A program made the translations under genes and the position numbers. A stretch of DNA of 64,000 bases from Euglena gracilis (lineage: Eukaryota > Euglenida > Euglenophyceae > Euglenales). The stretch spans positions 50,621,384 to 50,685,383 of the forward strand of contig CP154955.1 in the NCBI GenBank assembly GCA_039621445.1. Reading direction: 5' to 3'. Position 1 is the first letter of the stretch. Each line of letters begins with the position of its first letter. This document shows positions 24,001 through 29,678 of the stretch, one piece after another. Below the pieces are notes generated by a model. The model did no database searches, was not told the origin of the DNA, and worked only from the letters and a program-made list of their open reading frames with translations.

Positions 24001-24411
24001 GCAGGAGAACCAGAGATAAATGAACCAGAGACAAAAAATGCGGTTAACCACCCAACCCTGACCAGACATTCCACAACCTGGGGGTGGGGGGGGGGGGCGC
24101 AGGCAATGGTGTGGTCCTAATACAAGTGACACAACAGCAGCCCCAATCAGGATGAGCATCATCGTGTCACCAAGGGCATCCATAACATGCTCAAAGAAAG
24201 ACATCAGCTCCTTTTGTGGGAGAACATTGTCGCCAAACTTGTTTTTGCGTTCCTCCAATGTTGATGAATTGATCCCTCGCCGCAAATTCGAATCCACATA
24301 GGTTGGTGATGCCAAGCCTTCAACGCCGCCCAGGCTCAACAATTTGTCCACATCAGGCTTTTGTTCATGGACGCCGGAAACGGTCCACCAGCCACCCATT
24401 TCACCATCCAC
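1..24411 (-). CDS. P-type Ca2+-transporting ATPase, PMCA/ACA (P2B) type, 19 exons, 3' end off the left edge
   Basis: This gene encodes an ATP-driven calcium export pump of a membrane. Nineteen exons can be threaded in phase on the minus strand: an N-terminal region with [11 protein letters not shown]1, M2 (GWIEGAAIL), the actuator loop with TGES, M3, M4 with [10 protein letters not shown], the phosphorylation motif CSDKTGTLTTN, the nucleotide domain ([25 protein letters not shown]), [36 protein letters not shown], and M5 to the start of M6 ([16 protein letters not shown]). About 830 residues are present; family members have about 1000-1100, so the C-terminal membrane segments and any C-terminal calmodulin site are outside the window. 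The PEGLPLAV sequence and the absence of a heavy-metal domain favour PMCA over SERCA. Introns are long (up to about 3.5 kb) and filled with MITEs. Several donors are GC, and a few boundaries fit neither GT nor AG. Confidence 0.95.
605..736 (-). CDS. Ca-ATPase exon 18 (M5)
   Basis: The exon has 44 codons: [20 protein letters not shown] then [16 protein letters not shown] and DTNTAPL, the stalk and M5 of the pump. The acceptor is GGTGCAG|GCA. The 3' end is CCTCTG|GCCGGG, a GC-type donor followed by a G/C-rich inverted repeat. Confidence 0.94.
1992..2120 (-). CDS. Ca-ATPase exon 17 ([15 protein letters not shown])
   Basis: The exon has 43 codons: [43 protein letters not shown]. This is the Mg-binding hinge of the phosphorylation domain. 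The donor is GTGAAG|GTGCGC. Its 5' boundary (GTGGCT|GAC) has no AG. Confidence 0.95.
2692..3016. mobile_element. CAGGGCGG-family MITE, 325 bp, perfect 8-bp TSD
   Basis: The element lies in the Ca-ATPase intron between exons 16 and 17. The left end is TAGGGCGGTCCTTAA and the right end ACTGCCCTG, flanked by the direct repeat TGCCAAGG at 2684-2691 and 3017-3024. It has no coding capacity. The 8-bp duplication and CAGGG-type ends suggest mobilisation by a hAT transposase (inference). Confidence 0.85.
3735..4049. mobile_element. CAGGGCGG-family MITE, 315 bp
   Basis: The ends are CAGGGCGGTCCTTAAG and TTAAGGACCGCCCTG, an almost perfect terminal inverted repeat of about 15 bp. The flanks are CCCACCCG (3727-3734) and CCCCCCCG (4050-4057), 7 of 8 identical. 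The internal sequence (CAGGTCGACATCAG, CCATCGTCCATCCACCC) is shared with the other copies. Confidence 0.83.
4417..4500 (-). CDS. Ca-ATPase exon 16 ([11 protein letters not shown])
   Basis: The exon encodes [20 protein letters not shown] then GNTVAVTG. The acceptor is CCGCAG|GTG. A GT exists (ACCG|GTGGGC), but using it breaks the invariant TGDG motif with exon 17; the boundary that keeps TGDGTND is ACCGGT|GGGCAG or a one-base shift of it. Confidence 0.93.
4755..5090. repeat. CCAGTCAGTCAC / CCCCGGGG repeat, copy 1
   Basis: Several copies of AAACCAGTCAGTCACT alternate with C-run/G-run hairpins (CCCCCCCCGGGGGGGG). The same arrangement occurs at 22305-22610 in the same order, starting GACCCCCGGGG and ending GGTCGGCC-like sequence. 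It lies between exons 15 and 16 and is non-coding. Confidence 0.65.
5523..5577 (-). CDS. Ca-ATPase exon 15 (small exon)
   Basis: This 55-bp exon is too short to stand out as an ORF. It encodes [18 protein letters not shown], bridging EFR and VLARSS as in other PMCA pumps (EFR-x-M-S-x-E-E...LP-x-L). The acceptor is CTTGAG|GCA and the donor CTGGAG|GTATGA. Phases match on both sides. Confidence 0.9.
5745..5824 (-). CDS. Ca-ATPase exon 14
   Basis: The exon encodes [20 protein letters not shown] then MEGLEFR, the conserved TAR-x-IA...GLAMEG-x-EFR segment. The acceptor is GGCCAAG|CAA. A GC donor (TTCCG|GCCGGG, phase 2) joins perfectly to the 55-bp exon 15. Confidence 0.9.
6395..6489 (-). CDS. Ca-ATPase exon 13 (MVTGDNI)
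   Basis: The exon encodes [20 protein letters not shown] and [12 protein letters not shown], highly conserved in P2-type ATPases. The acceptor is AATGCAG|GTA. The end that keeps family spacing (TGDNI then one residue then TA) is ATC|CAGGGG, which is neither a GT nor a GC donor. Confidence 0.92.
6654..6780 (-). CDS. Ca-ATPase exon 12
   Basis: The exon encodes [20 protein letters not shown] and on to [10 protein letters not shown], covering the segment just before the hinge motif. The acceptor is GCCAAG|GCG and the donor CCTTG|GTGTGT, leaving phase 1, which exon 13 completes as a Gly codon. Confidence 0.87.
7357..7848. repeat. GATATC-ended element with TTGCGGAAAA minisatellite, copy 1
   Basis: The element lies in the intron between exons 11 and 12. 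It begins GATATCGGAGGCCTTCGG, ends TTGCGGATATC, and carries runs of an 8-13 bp unit (TTGCGGAAAAA) near both ends (7372-7436 and 7735-7846). Copy 2 at 11589-12168 has the same start, end and internal block (GGGGACTT..AAATTTTT). Confidence 0.7.
8433..8501 (-). CDS. Ca-ATPase exon 11
   Basis: This 23-codon exon, [19 protein letters not shown] then AQHQ, corresponds to the x-x-x-G-x-x-x-PLT-x-x-x-R segment of PMCA pumps. The acceptor is TTGAGAG|TAC and the donor again GC (CACCAG|GCTGGA). Phase 0 fits on both sides. Confidence 0.85.
8632..8745 (-). CDS. Ca-ATPase exon 10 (nucleotide-binding KGAPD)
   Basis: The exon has 38 codons: [20 protein letters not shown] then [18 protein letters not shown]. 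It contains the fluorescein-isothiocyanate-type lysine region KGAP of P-type ATPases. The acceptor is ATTCCAG|TTC and the donor a GC site, ATGCAG|GCTGCA. Confidence 0.94.
10056..10163 (-). CDS. Ca-ATPase exon 9 (GNKTE)
   Basis: The exon has 36 codons, phase 0 to 0: [20 protein letters not shown] and on to SESVRQ. The acceptor is CCACCAG|TGG. The donor is a consensus-like GC site, CGGCAG|GCATGC. Confidence 0.9.
10647..10972. mobile_element. CAGGGCGG-family MITE, 326 bp, perfect 8-bp TSD
   Basis: The element lies in the Ca-ATPase intron between exons 8 and 9. The left end is CAGGGCGGTCCTCAAAG and the right end GAGGGCCGCCCTG. The direct repeat CTGAGGAC lies at 10639-10646 and 10973-10980. Near 10810-10870 it holds a tandem copy of an internal ATGATGTCTTTCGACTTTCT segment. 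Confidence 0.87.
11589..12168. repeat. GATATC-ended element with TTGCGGAAAA minisatellite, copy 2
   Basis: The element lies in the intron between exons 8 and 9. The start is GATATCGGAGGCCTTCGGG and the end TTGCGGATATC, with the TTGCGGAAAA unit at 11605-11648 and 12108-12166. The centre differs from copy 1 and is A/T rich with no clear ORF. Confidence 0.68.
12199..12297 (-). CDS. Ca-ATPase exon 8 (MNSTA segment)
   Basis: The exon encodes [20 protein letters not shown] followed by [13 protein letters not shown], matching the conserved I-x-x-NS/T-A segment of P2B pumps. The acceptor is GCTCAG|GAT. No GT or GC donor keeps the phase; the needed boundary is CATTCA|GGGCAT, next to an inverted repeat (see findings). 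Confidence 0.85.
12825..13012 (-). CDS. Ca-ATPase exon 7 (after the phosphorylation site)
   Basis: The exon continues [16 protein letters not shown] and then a Ser/Pro-rich, poorly conserved loop of the nucleotide-binding domain. The acceptor is CCCCAG|GCACG. The donor that keeps phase 0 with exon 8 is AAATCA|GTGGTT. Confidence 0.9.
13075..13255. other. Isolated A+T-rich island in the intron between exons 6 and 7
   Basis: The segment of about 180 bp is almost only A and T, unlike the G/C-run-rich surroundings. It has loose inverted repeats (GATATCACATATCG, ACAATATCACG) and ATAATAATAATA runs, and no gene is visible. An organelle-derived insert or a simple-sequence expansion are both possible. 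Confidence 0.5.
13474..13909. repeat. 436-bp direct duplication, copy 1
   Basis: The segment is nearly identical to 15211-15646, same orientation and same length, both in the intron between exons 6 and 7. It starts CATGATTCCGTAGCTGG and ends TTTAAAGAAATTCTGGCA. It includes a block of CCTTAAAA and TTTAAAAA runs and AATAGAAGCGC repeats. No coding signal is seen. Confidence 0.88.
15211..15646. repeat. 436-bp direct duplication, copy 2
   Basis: This is the partner of 13474-13909, with scattered substitutions and single-base length changes in A runs. The equal length and orientation suggest a fairly recent segmental copy or two insertions of one element. Confidence 0.88.
16078..16436. repeat. Element with CCCCCAAATATAAAG inverted ends
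   Basis: The left end CCCCCAAATATAAAGCCCCC and the right end GGGGGGGCTTTACATTTGGGG are inverted repeats. Related ends occur at 18075-18375, 21270-21380, 59225-59303 and (partly) 9540-9905 and 56560-56650, often with the block GGGGTCTTGAAATTT. No coding sequence is seen. Probably another MITE family; its target duplication is unclear because the ends sit in C/G runs. Confidence 0.6.
16505..16619 (-). CDS. Ca-ATPase exon 6 (phosphorylation site)
   Basis: The exon encodes [18 protein letters not shown] and [19 protein letters not shown], with the catalytic aspartate in CSDKTG. The acceptor is GATGAAG|ACC and the donor ACAG|GTGCGT, leaving phase 1. Exon 7 completes DKTGTLT. Confidence 0.96.
17128..17290 (-). 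CDS. Ca-ATPase exon 5 (M3-M4, PEGLPLAV)
   Basis: The exon completes M3 ([16 protein letters not shown]) and encodes M4 with [13 protein letters not shown], the calcium-binding kink of P2-type pumps. The acceptor is CTCCAAG|CCA. The donor that keeps the conserved Val is a GC site (GCTGTG|GCCAGG); a GT site three bases earlier would delete that Val. Confidence 0.93.
18075..18375. repeat. CCCCCAAATATAA-ended element, second copy
   Basis: The left side has two successive CCCCCCCAAATATAA units and the right side ends GGTTTTATATTTTGGGGGGG. It lies in the Ca-ATPase intron between exons 4 and 5. The interior is short and non-coding. Confidence 0.55.
19892..19950 (-). CDS. Ca-ATPase exon 4 (start of M3)
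   Basis: This is a 59-bp exon, [19 protein letters not shown]. The acceptor is CTTGCAG|AAA and the donor CCTT|GTTCAT. It leaves phase 2, which exon 5 completes exactly. Confidence 0.9.
19996..20142 (-). CDS. Ca-ATPase exon 3 (end of actuator domain)
   Basis: The exon has 49 codons, phase 0 to 0, with acceptor TTCAAG|CGA and donor CTGCAG|GTGTGG. It encodes [19 protein letters not shown] and SGEQETPLQ, the segment after TGES that leads to M3 in PMCA-type pumps. Confidence 0.93.
20820..21197 (-). CDS. Ca-ATPase exon 2 (M2 and actuator domain)
   Basis: This exon has 126 codons in phase 0 at both ends. It carries M2 ([20 protein letters not shown]), then the actuator domain with [19 protein letters not shown] and the dephosphorylation motif AVTGES. 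The acceptor is ATGGAG|TGT and the donor CCTG|GTAGTC. The exon ends DPFL and the next begins RRPDPFM, an apparent local duplication of the DPF motif; a slightly different boundary is possible. Confidence 0.9.
21810..22212. mobile_element. A/T-hairpin hAT-like MITE, 403 bp
   Basis: The ends are CATAGTCGGCC and GCCCACCATG, with flanks CCCGTTTA (21802-21809) and GCCGTTTA (22213-22220), 7 of 8 identical. The target is the sequence GCGCCCGTTTA..GGTCGATTTCC, seen uninterrupted in tandem at 30430-30548. Both halves match the two ends of the 1636-bp element at 30084-31719, so this is an internal-deletion derivative of it. Confidence 0.85.
22305..22610. repeat. CCAGTCAGTCAC / CCCCGGGG repeat, copy 2
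   Basis: It is homologous to 4755-5090: four CCAGTCAGT units and C/G-run hairpins ending GGGGGGTCGGCCAGTGCTTAA. It is inserted into the composite repeat between GATCACAC and GCCAGTGCTTAA. Confidence 0.65.
22950..23130. mobile_element. Degenerate second copy of the TTAA-type MITE
   Basis: The segment shares TTATACGGCACCCCCC, GATCGTTTTGAC, GGCGACAATTAGGGG, TACATTTCATGGG and TCATATAG..GGGGTCACGTTA with 26171-26369, in the same orientation. The right end keeps GTCACGTTA; the left end is eroded. Confidence 0.65.
23902..23966. other. Intronic long hairpin
   Basis: The 65-bp segment AGTTTAACCAAAT..ACTGACCAG-TTTC-CTGGTCAGT..ATTTGGTTAAACT folds into a nearly perfect stem of about 30 bp with a 4-base loop and one 3-base mismatch. 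It lies about 160 bp beyond the exon 1 donor, inside intron 1, next to an A/T-rich segment (23790-23900). It could be a small MITE or a structured RNA; no target duplication is obvious. Confidence 0.7.
24124..24411 (-). CDS. Ca-ATPase exon 1 (N-terminus and M1)
   Basis: This exon has 96 codons if it starts at the ATG ending at 24411. The protein begins MDGEMGGWW, continues through [16 protein letters not shown] and [14 protein letters not shown] (typical of the P-type cation ATPase N-terminal domain), and ends in hydrophobic M1 ([12 protein letters not shown]). The donor read on the minus strand is CTT|GTATTA. An upstream coding exon cannot be excluded, because family members often have a longer N-terminus and the first residues here are not conserved. 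Confidence 0.88.
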
Positions 24412-24694
24412 TCAAAAAAGAAAACAAACAAAGCCACTAGCCAGAACCCCCTCCCCTGGTCCTGCCCCCCCCCCCCCCCCCCGACGAGAAACAAGAATTC
24501 CTCTGGCGTTGTGCTGGTGGAAATAGGGTTCTTCTGTGGTTTTTGGCTTTGATTCCAACGGTCACTGGAAATAACTCGTGATTTATACCTGATAGCGGAC
24601 CCCCTGGGGGGAGGGTCCACAAGGATTTTCACCACCCAAGTTTGGACTAGCTGCAGTTGAGCCCCGCCTGGGGGGTACTGCGAACCCTTACGCA

Positions 24695-24919
24695 GAAGCC
24701 TGGTCCATATCCTTGCGCTCAAACATTTCATACAGGAAATCAGTGCCAAACTCTTCAACTGCCTTTGTTGCACTCTGTTGCTTCCGCTCCTTGTGGGTGC
24801 GGTGAGCTCTGACTTCATCAATGAATCGGTTCAAAATATGCAGCCGGGCAGAGAGTTCATCTCTGTAAATGATGTTCCGCTTTTCCCATTCCAACTCCTG
24901 GAGTTCCATTTTCCTGGAG
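24695..24919 (-). CDS. Exon-like coding segment with charged, helical sequence, gene not identified
   Basis: The minus strand has a clean acceptor (TTTCCTCCAG|GAAAATGG) and a strong donor (TTCTGC|GTAAGG) around an open frame. It reads MELQELEWEKRNIIYRDELS, then a basic helix (HRTHKERKQQSATKA) and FGTDFLYEMFERKDMD. The composition suggests a coiled coil. It could be an upstream exon of the Ca-ATPase, but its phase does not join exon 1 directly and PMCA pumps have no such domain, so a separate gene is equally likely. The upstream stretch 24920-25200 is also open on this strand, with possible further donors (GGGCAG|GTGCAG). Confidence 0.5.
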
Positions 24920-25259
24920 GAAAGCAAGCAAAAAGAAAGAACAAAGCCCACCACAGAGCGAAACCCTGTTTTTGGTTCACATGCTGACATCTGCACCTGC
25001 CCAACGTCCATTTTGGTGCTTGGTTGGAGTTTGAAGGGGCGTACCTGGAACAATCTACCATTTGACTTTTGTACCAAAGCTGGCAAAGAAACTGTGTCTG
25101 GGGGCTCTGGCTTCAACCCCAACCGGTGTCCCAGACGCCGTTCGGGTGTGAAGCCGGCACCTGGGGGACCAAAAACAAAAGGTGCCAAAAAAGTGCCCAA
25201 AGTACTTTGTGGGCATGTGGTGATTAGATCATCATTGGTGCTTCCTTTTTTCTATAAGT

Positions 25260-25468
25260 GGAACCGGGGTTCAAACCCGTTTTCCCACGTGGAAACGGGT
25301 TTGAACCCCGGTTCCAACCTAAAACCGTTTAACAAAGTCACGGGTTCCCCTGAGGTAGACAATTTTTTTTAGCAAATGCGTACTTCGCTATTTTTGGCAT
25401 TTTTAGCGTTCACGGGTGCACTTTGGGCGTTCATGGGTACCTCATGGGGTACCCATGAACGCCCAAAG
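25260..25468. repeat. Two palindromes at the left end of recombinase-like element copy A
   Basis: The first palindrome (25260-25315) has arms GGAACCGGGGTTCAAACCCG around CCACGTGG. The second (25421-25468) has arms CTTTGGGCGTTCATGGGTAC. Between them is CTAAAACCGTTTAACAAAGT, the same terminal motif that follows the 97-bp palindromes of copies B and C, so these mark the 5' end of copy A. Confidence 0.75.
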
Positions 25469-25567
25469 GTGTTCACGGTTTCCCATTGGAAAACCGTTTT
25501 ACGTTCACAGTTTCCAAGTGGGAAATTGTGAACGGATTTTTCAGTAAAAAACATTACCAAAAAACTA

Positions 25568-26500
25568 TATCCCCCACCGTTAACGAGTTTGAGGCGGTTT
25601 TGCGCACGACCATGTCTTTAGGAAGTGGAGGTTCGGCAGCCACCCCCCCCCTGGTGGTCGGACCCCCTCGGCACGGCAAAATGGGACCCCCCCTCCTGGT
25701 CAGCTGACCCCCTCGGCATGGCATGCCGAATCATACCAATGAATTTTCCTTTGGGAAATTCCGGCTGTCCGCCACGGTGGACCTCCCCCCCCCTGGGGGG
25801 AGGTCCTGACCCCCTCAGCACGGCAAAATGGGACCCCCCTGGTGGCCGAGGGCTTCGTCAGACGTGCCGAACCTCCAGAGCAACTGTTGATGCCCTTTTG
25901 GGCTCTCTTCCAAACCGTGGTGATCAGAAGAGAAAAATTGCACCCAAGAACCACGCTGCATTGAAGGCTTTTTGAATACATGGACATTTGCAAGCAGCAC
26001 GGCGCAACTTATGCCACTCTGGACGAAATTTTTGTGGGCTGGGCACTGTGGACGGTCGATGCTGCGGAACTTTACACCAGCAAGGAAGACGTGGAAACTT
26101 GTCTGAAGGCAAAGCATGATAAGGCCGGAAAAAATGGCCGAATTCGATCCATGCCGGTTGCGTCAATTAACGTGACCTCCCCCTATATGGCACCCCCCCG
26201 GGAGCGTTTTGACCCCCCTGGCGACAATTAGGGGGGGGGTGACAATTAGGGGGGGGTACTCAATTTATCCTACATTTCATGGGTCCATGGGTAACCCCCC
26301 CAAATTGTCGCCCCCCCAAGGGGGGGGGGGGCGACTATTAGGGGGGGTGACATATAGGGGGGGGTCACGTTAAGACATATGTGAACACGGTGGCACGGAT
26401 CAACAAAGCTTTTGTGTCCGACGCATGCCCTCCCTCATGGCCCCTCTCATCAAAACGATGAGGGCAAAGAAGGCCCCGAGCGAGAAATTGGTGATGGACT
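25568..26500 (+). pseudogene. Broken recombinase-like gene, copy A
   Basis: The protein pieces align with the intact N-terminal domains at 29082 and 43035: [26 protein letters not shown], then DEIFVGWALWTVDAAELY, GKNGRIRSMPVASI, TYVNTVARINKAF. Damage is visible: a G/C-rich insert at about 25640-25860, a one-base loss at about 25970 (KAF then stop where relatives have CFLEYMD), and a TTAA-flanked 199-bp MITE at 26171-26369. The fold is inferred to be the SAM-like DNA-binding domain of tyrosine recombinases. The resemblance is in pattern only, and no catalytic domain is present. Confidence 0.6.
26171..26369. mobile_element. TTAA-flanked MITE, 199 bp (piggyBac-like target)
   Basis: The ends CGTGACC and GGTCACG sit between two TTAA copies (26167-26170 and 26370-26373). 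Inside are C-run and G-run inverted segments (CCCCCTATATGGCACC and GGTGACATATAGGGG). It interrupts copy A in frame: removing it with one TTAA rejoins MPVASI to KTYVN. TTAA duplication is the signature of piggyBac transposases (established); assignment to that group is inference. Confidence 0.8.
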
Positions 26501-27491
26501 TTTTGGTGGTCGCTAGCGACTAGTCGCTGGCGACCATTGGTGATAGGGTCGCTAGCGACTAGTCGCTGGCGACTAGTCGCTAGCGACCACCAATTTTAAG
26601 TCCACCCCCCCCTCTAAAAAAGTTTTTAAGCCCCCCCCTCCAAAAAAAATTCATTCAAATATGAAGGAAAATGACTTGAAACCCACCCAAATGCCTTCAG
26701 AAACCCCCATTCGGGGGTCCATCTGCAAAAAAATTTGGGTAATATCTTCTTTTTGCGCCAGTTCTGTGAAAGTTGTCTTTGTCCAGGAGATAAGGAGCAC
26801 GATTCGGCCTTCCTTGCCTTGCACACACAAGGGGATTTTGTTATTGGAGGGCGGGGGGTGCGGGGGGGGGGGGGCCCGCTAGACGACCAAGGGCGCCAAA
26901 GGCGCCTTAGGACTGTTTTGTTTACGGTGCGCGTGGCATTACATGCGCGCCTGGCCCTGGGTCGGTTAACCCCCGGAGGGGATTTTGTTATTGGAGGGCG
27001 GGGGGGTGTGCGGGGGGGGGGGGCGGCGGCCCCCCCCCCCCCCACTAGACGACCAAGGGCGCCGAAGGCGCCTTAGGACTGTTTTGTTTACGGTGCGCGT
27101 AGTTCGCATATCGGGGTTTCTTCGGGAGCACGATTTGGCCCTCCTACTACGGCCTCCTCCGGGGGGGGGGTTCGCCCCCCCCCGGACCCCCACCCGTCCA
27201 ACTGGACTCCTGGACAAAGACAACTTTCAAAACTGGCACAAAAAGAACATATTACCCAATTTTTTTGGCAAATGGACCCCCGAATGGGGGTTTCTGAAGG
27301 CATTTGGATGGGTTTCGAGTCATTTTCCTTCATATTTCAATGTATTTTTTTGAAGGGGGGGGCTTAAAAATTTTTTAGAGGGGGGGGTGGACTTAAAATT
27401 GGTGGTCGGGCCGACTAGTCGGCCCGACCACCAATGGTCGCTAGGCCATCACCAACGGTCGCTAGCGACTAGTCGCTAGCGACCACCAAAA
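26501..27491. mobile_element. Fold-back element with about 270-bp inverted ends, 991 bp
   Basis: The two ends are long inverted repeats (26501-26760 and 27230-27491). Both carry TTTTGGTGGTCGCTAGCGAC hairpins, a CCAATTTTAAGTCCACCCC block and CCCCCATTCGGGGGTCCAT. The middle holds a direct repeat of about 148 bp (near 26831 and 26979) with GGGATTTTGTTATTGGAGG and GGCGCC..AAGGCGCCTTAGGACTG. No ORF with a recognisable product. The terminal palindromes (GTCGCTAGCGACTAGTCGCT) can form cruciforms. Confidence 0.7.
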
Positions 27492-27502
27492 AATCCAAAG
27501 TA

Positions 27503-28165
27503 TGGCTCTTGTTTGTGTAAAGCATGTCGTCTTCCGTGACGTCTAACACTCCCTGTCGGATTGCTCAAAGGCAACCTCTGACCGTTTCTTGTGTTGTAGA
27601 GTTCCCCCCTAGACCTTCTAGTCTGGTCTAGTTAGTTTAGACCTACCTAGGGTAGAGGACCACCCGGCCTCTCAACCTGTCGCCGAATTTTCGTGACAAC
27701 GATTTTTTGATTGCCACAGATGCCCCAGTCGAAAACGTGTTCATGCCACAGATGCCCTAATGGAAAAGGTGTCATTGCCACAAATGCCTTAATGGAAAAC
27801 GTGTCATTGCCACAAATGCCCTAATGGAAAACATGTTCATGACCACGAATTTCAGGGCAGGCATTTGGCGGGCTGAACACGTTTTTAATGACAAAAACCC
27901 GTTACCGTCTTGCTGCCCTTTGGGCAACAATGATTTTGAATGATAAAAAATCAAGCTTCCTTGACACCAACAAATTTGGCAAATTTACCTTGGTGATGTG
28001 GTGACAAAGGTTTTTCCTTTGCCAATTTCGGGGGGGGGAGGGGGTAGGCCCTGACCCCCTTGTGACACCCACGCTCCAACAAAATTCTGAACATGGCCTC
28101 ACCCTCCCTTTTCATGTGCATAGATCCAAAACTGGATTGAAATATTTTTGCCATCGATTGAAAGC
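27503..28165 (+). repeat. Module shared with 35970-36570, copy 1
   Basis: The module starts at the tail of the zinc finger ([22 protein letters not shown] then stop) and runs through AGACCTTCTAGTCTGGTCTA. Next come tandem copies of a roughly 29-bp unit containing ATGCCCTAATGGAAAAC (27718-27836). Last is a coding-looking plus-strand frame ([19 protein letters not shown]) at about 27883-28010. Copy 2 at 35970-36570 has the same order and orientation with fewer tandem units. Confidence 0.75.
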
Positions 28166-28234
28166 TCGGAGGGGGGGGGGGTAAAATGGCGTGGCGAGGG
28201 GGTCGGTGAGGGGGGGGGGGAGGGGTGTGCCGAC

Positions 28235-28634
28235 CCCCCGTTGCCGAACAATTCCCTGAAACGAACAAAGTTCCCGACTGCTGCTCACGTTGAGCCACAC
28301 AGTGTTCGATGACGCTCGCCTCATCGAACAACAGGCTGGGTTCCAGCTCCCATCCCGTCCAGGCAACAAAGAAAGCATCCAGCTCAGGATAAGAGGCTTG
28401 CCGATGTTGACACAGTTTGGCGAACTCCAAACAGTTGGCAACAGCAGCAAGCTCTGCACACACGGAGCCAGACTTTTTCTTTGTGTTGCTCTGTGCCAGC
28501 AAGGTGCCATGAAGGGGGTCAACCTTCGGCTTCTTGGCATCTTGCTGGTATACCGCGAGAGCAGCCAGGAACAGCTCCGTCCTAGGGGGAGGTGGCAAAA
28601 GACCATTCACAAAGTTTGCCGTGCGTTTGGCCAT
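28235..28634 (-). pseudogene. Family-2 recombinase-like protein, N-terminal part, minus-strand copy
   Basis: The frame starts [20 protein letters not shown] and runs through [38 protein letters not shown] and [20 protein letters not shown] to about CSATGG. Its spacing (AAV..CLE..C..H..LD..W..W) parallels the family-1 proteins at 29082 and 43035, so the two are distant relatives. After 28235 the frame runs into G-run DNA and an inverted plus-strand module. A polypyrimidine-AG lies just before the ATG. Confidence 0.65.
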
Positions 28635-28695
28635 ATTGGCAGGGCTGCGGGAAAAAGGAAAAAAAGAAAGAAAGGGGGACACGTTTTCTATAAGA

Positions 28696-28792
28696 AAAAG
28701 CGGGGTCCGATCACGATTCCCGGTGGAGAAACGGGGGGCGCCGTAGGCGCCCCCCGTTTCTCCACCGGGAATCGTGATCGGACCCCGCTTTT
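28696..28792. repeat. Perfect 97-bp palindrome (47-bp arms, 3-base loop), copy 1
   Basis: The arms start AAAAGCGGGGTCCGATCACG and meet at GGCGCC-GTA-GGCGCC with no mismatch. It is followed by TCTTAAAACCGTTAACC and marks the 5' end of recombinase-like element copy B. The same palindrome is at 42650-42746. Confidence 0.95.
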
Positions 28793-29081
28793 GTCTTAAA
28801 ACCGTTAACCAAGTTCACGGGCTTCCTCGCAGTAGGCAAGCGCTTCCTAACGAGATGCCTAGGGGGTCAAAAATCTCGTTGTTTGCGTTCACGGGTGAAC
28901 TTTGGCCGTTCACGGGTGCCGTAGTGCGCACCCGTGAACGGAATTTCCGTCCACGGCTGCCGTGCGTGCACCCGTGAACCGACCACGGTTGCGCAAGGTG
29001 TTACCCGTGATCGGAATTTGAATTTTTTTTTTTTTTTTACATTTGTGTTTCTGTCTGTCTGCTGCTTTTCCCCACAGTCCG

Positions 29082-29678
29082 ATGAAGCGTTTTGCCAACA
29101 TGATGGAAGCACAGATGCCCCGCCCCTCCAACGTAGATGAATTTCTGGCTGTTTTACGTGGTGCCGGCTCCCTAGGAGCTGCTGCAGTGGATGCCCTTTT
29201 AGGCAGTCTCCCCACCGGTGGTCAAAATTGTGACTTGGGCCCCAAGAACCATGCCGCAGTAAAGTGTTTTTTGGAGTATATGGATGTTTGCAACCGGCAT
29301 GGCGTTGTTTTTGGCTCTTTGGACGAAGTTTTGGTGGGATGGGCCAGATGGTGCGTTGATGCTCGTGAACTTTTCAAGACGCAGCAGGAAGCCGATGCCT
29401 GGGTCCAGACAAGGCAGGAGAAGGTAGGAAAAGATGGGCGCCTTCGCTCAATGCCAATGTCCAGTTTTCGGACCTATGTAAATGCTGTAAGCAACATTTA
29501 CAAGGCATTGGCTCCCGTTTATGCCATCATTGTACCATCGTCTGTGTCCCAGTTCCCGCAGTTCAATGCGTTAATGAAGCCACTCGTCACGCACGAAAGG
29601 GCCAAAAAAGCAATGGAGGCCAAGGGTGGGTTGACAAACACAGTTTTGCAGGCGGACAAACACAGTTTTGTGTGCTGA
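29082..29678 (+). CDS. Family-1 recombinase-like N-terminal domain protein, copy B
   Basis: The ORF has 198 codons from [20 protein letters not shown]. It carries [55 protein letters not shown] and [18 protein letters not shown]. The order of a helical domain, a YVNAV..IYK helix and a basic linker resembles the core-binding (SAM-like) domain and linker of tyrosine recombinases such as Crypton or DIRS proteins (inference from pattern). No Arg/His/Tyr catalytic domain follows. Relative to copy C about 25 bp are lost near the end (ADKHSFVC instead of [11 protein letters not shown]). The acceptor-like CTTTTCCCCACAG lies 4 bases before the ATG. Confidence 0.6.
   Translation: MKRFANMMEAQMPRPSNVDEFLAVLRGAGSLGAAAVDALLGSLPTGGQNCDLGPKNHAAVKCFLEYMDVCNRHGVVFGSLDEVLVGWARWCVDARELFKTQQEADAWVQTRQEKVGKDGRLRSMPMSSFRTYVNAVSNIYKALAPVYAIIVPSSVSQFPQFNALMKPLVTHERAKKAMEAKGGLTNTVLQADKHSFVC

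Noticed and set aside
25260-25315. GGTTCAAACCCG block as a tRNA T-arm
   Set aside because: It is one arm of a palindrome; no acceptor, D or anticodon arms are present.
27718-27836. Tandem roughly 29-bp units resembling a CRISPR array (also 32153, 34848, 36181, 39493)
   Set aside because: Units are contiguous or near-contiguous without unique spacers of constant length, lie in a eukaryotic genome, and form part of a repeated mobile module.
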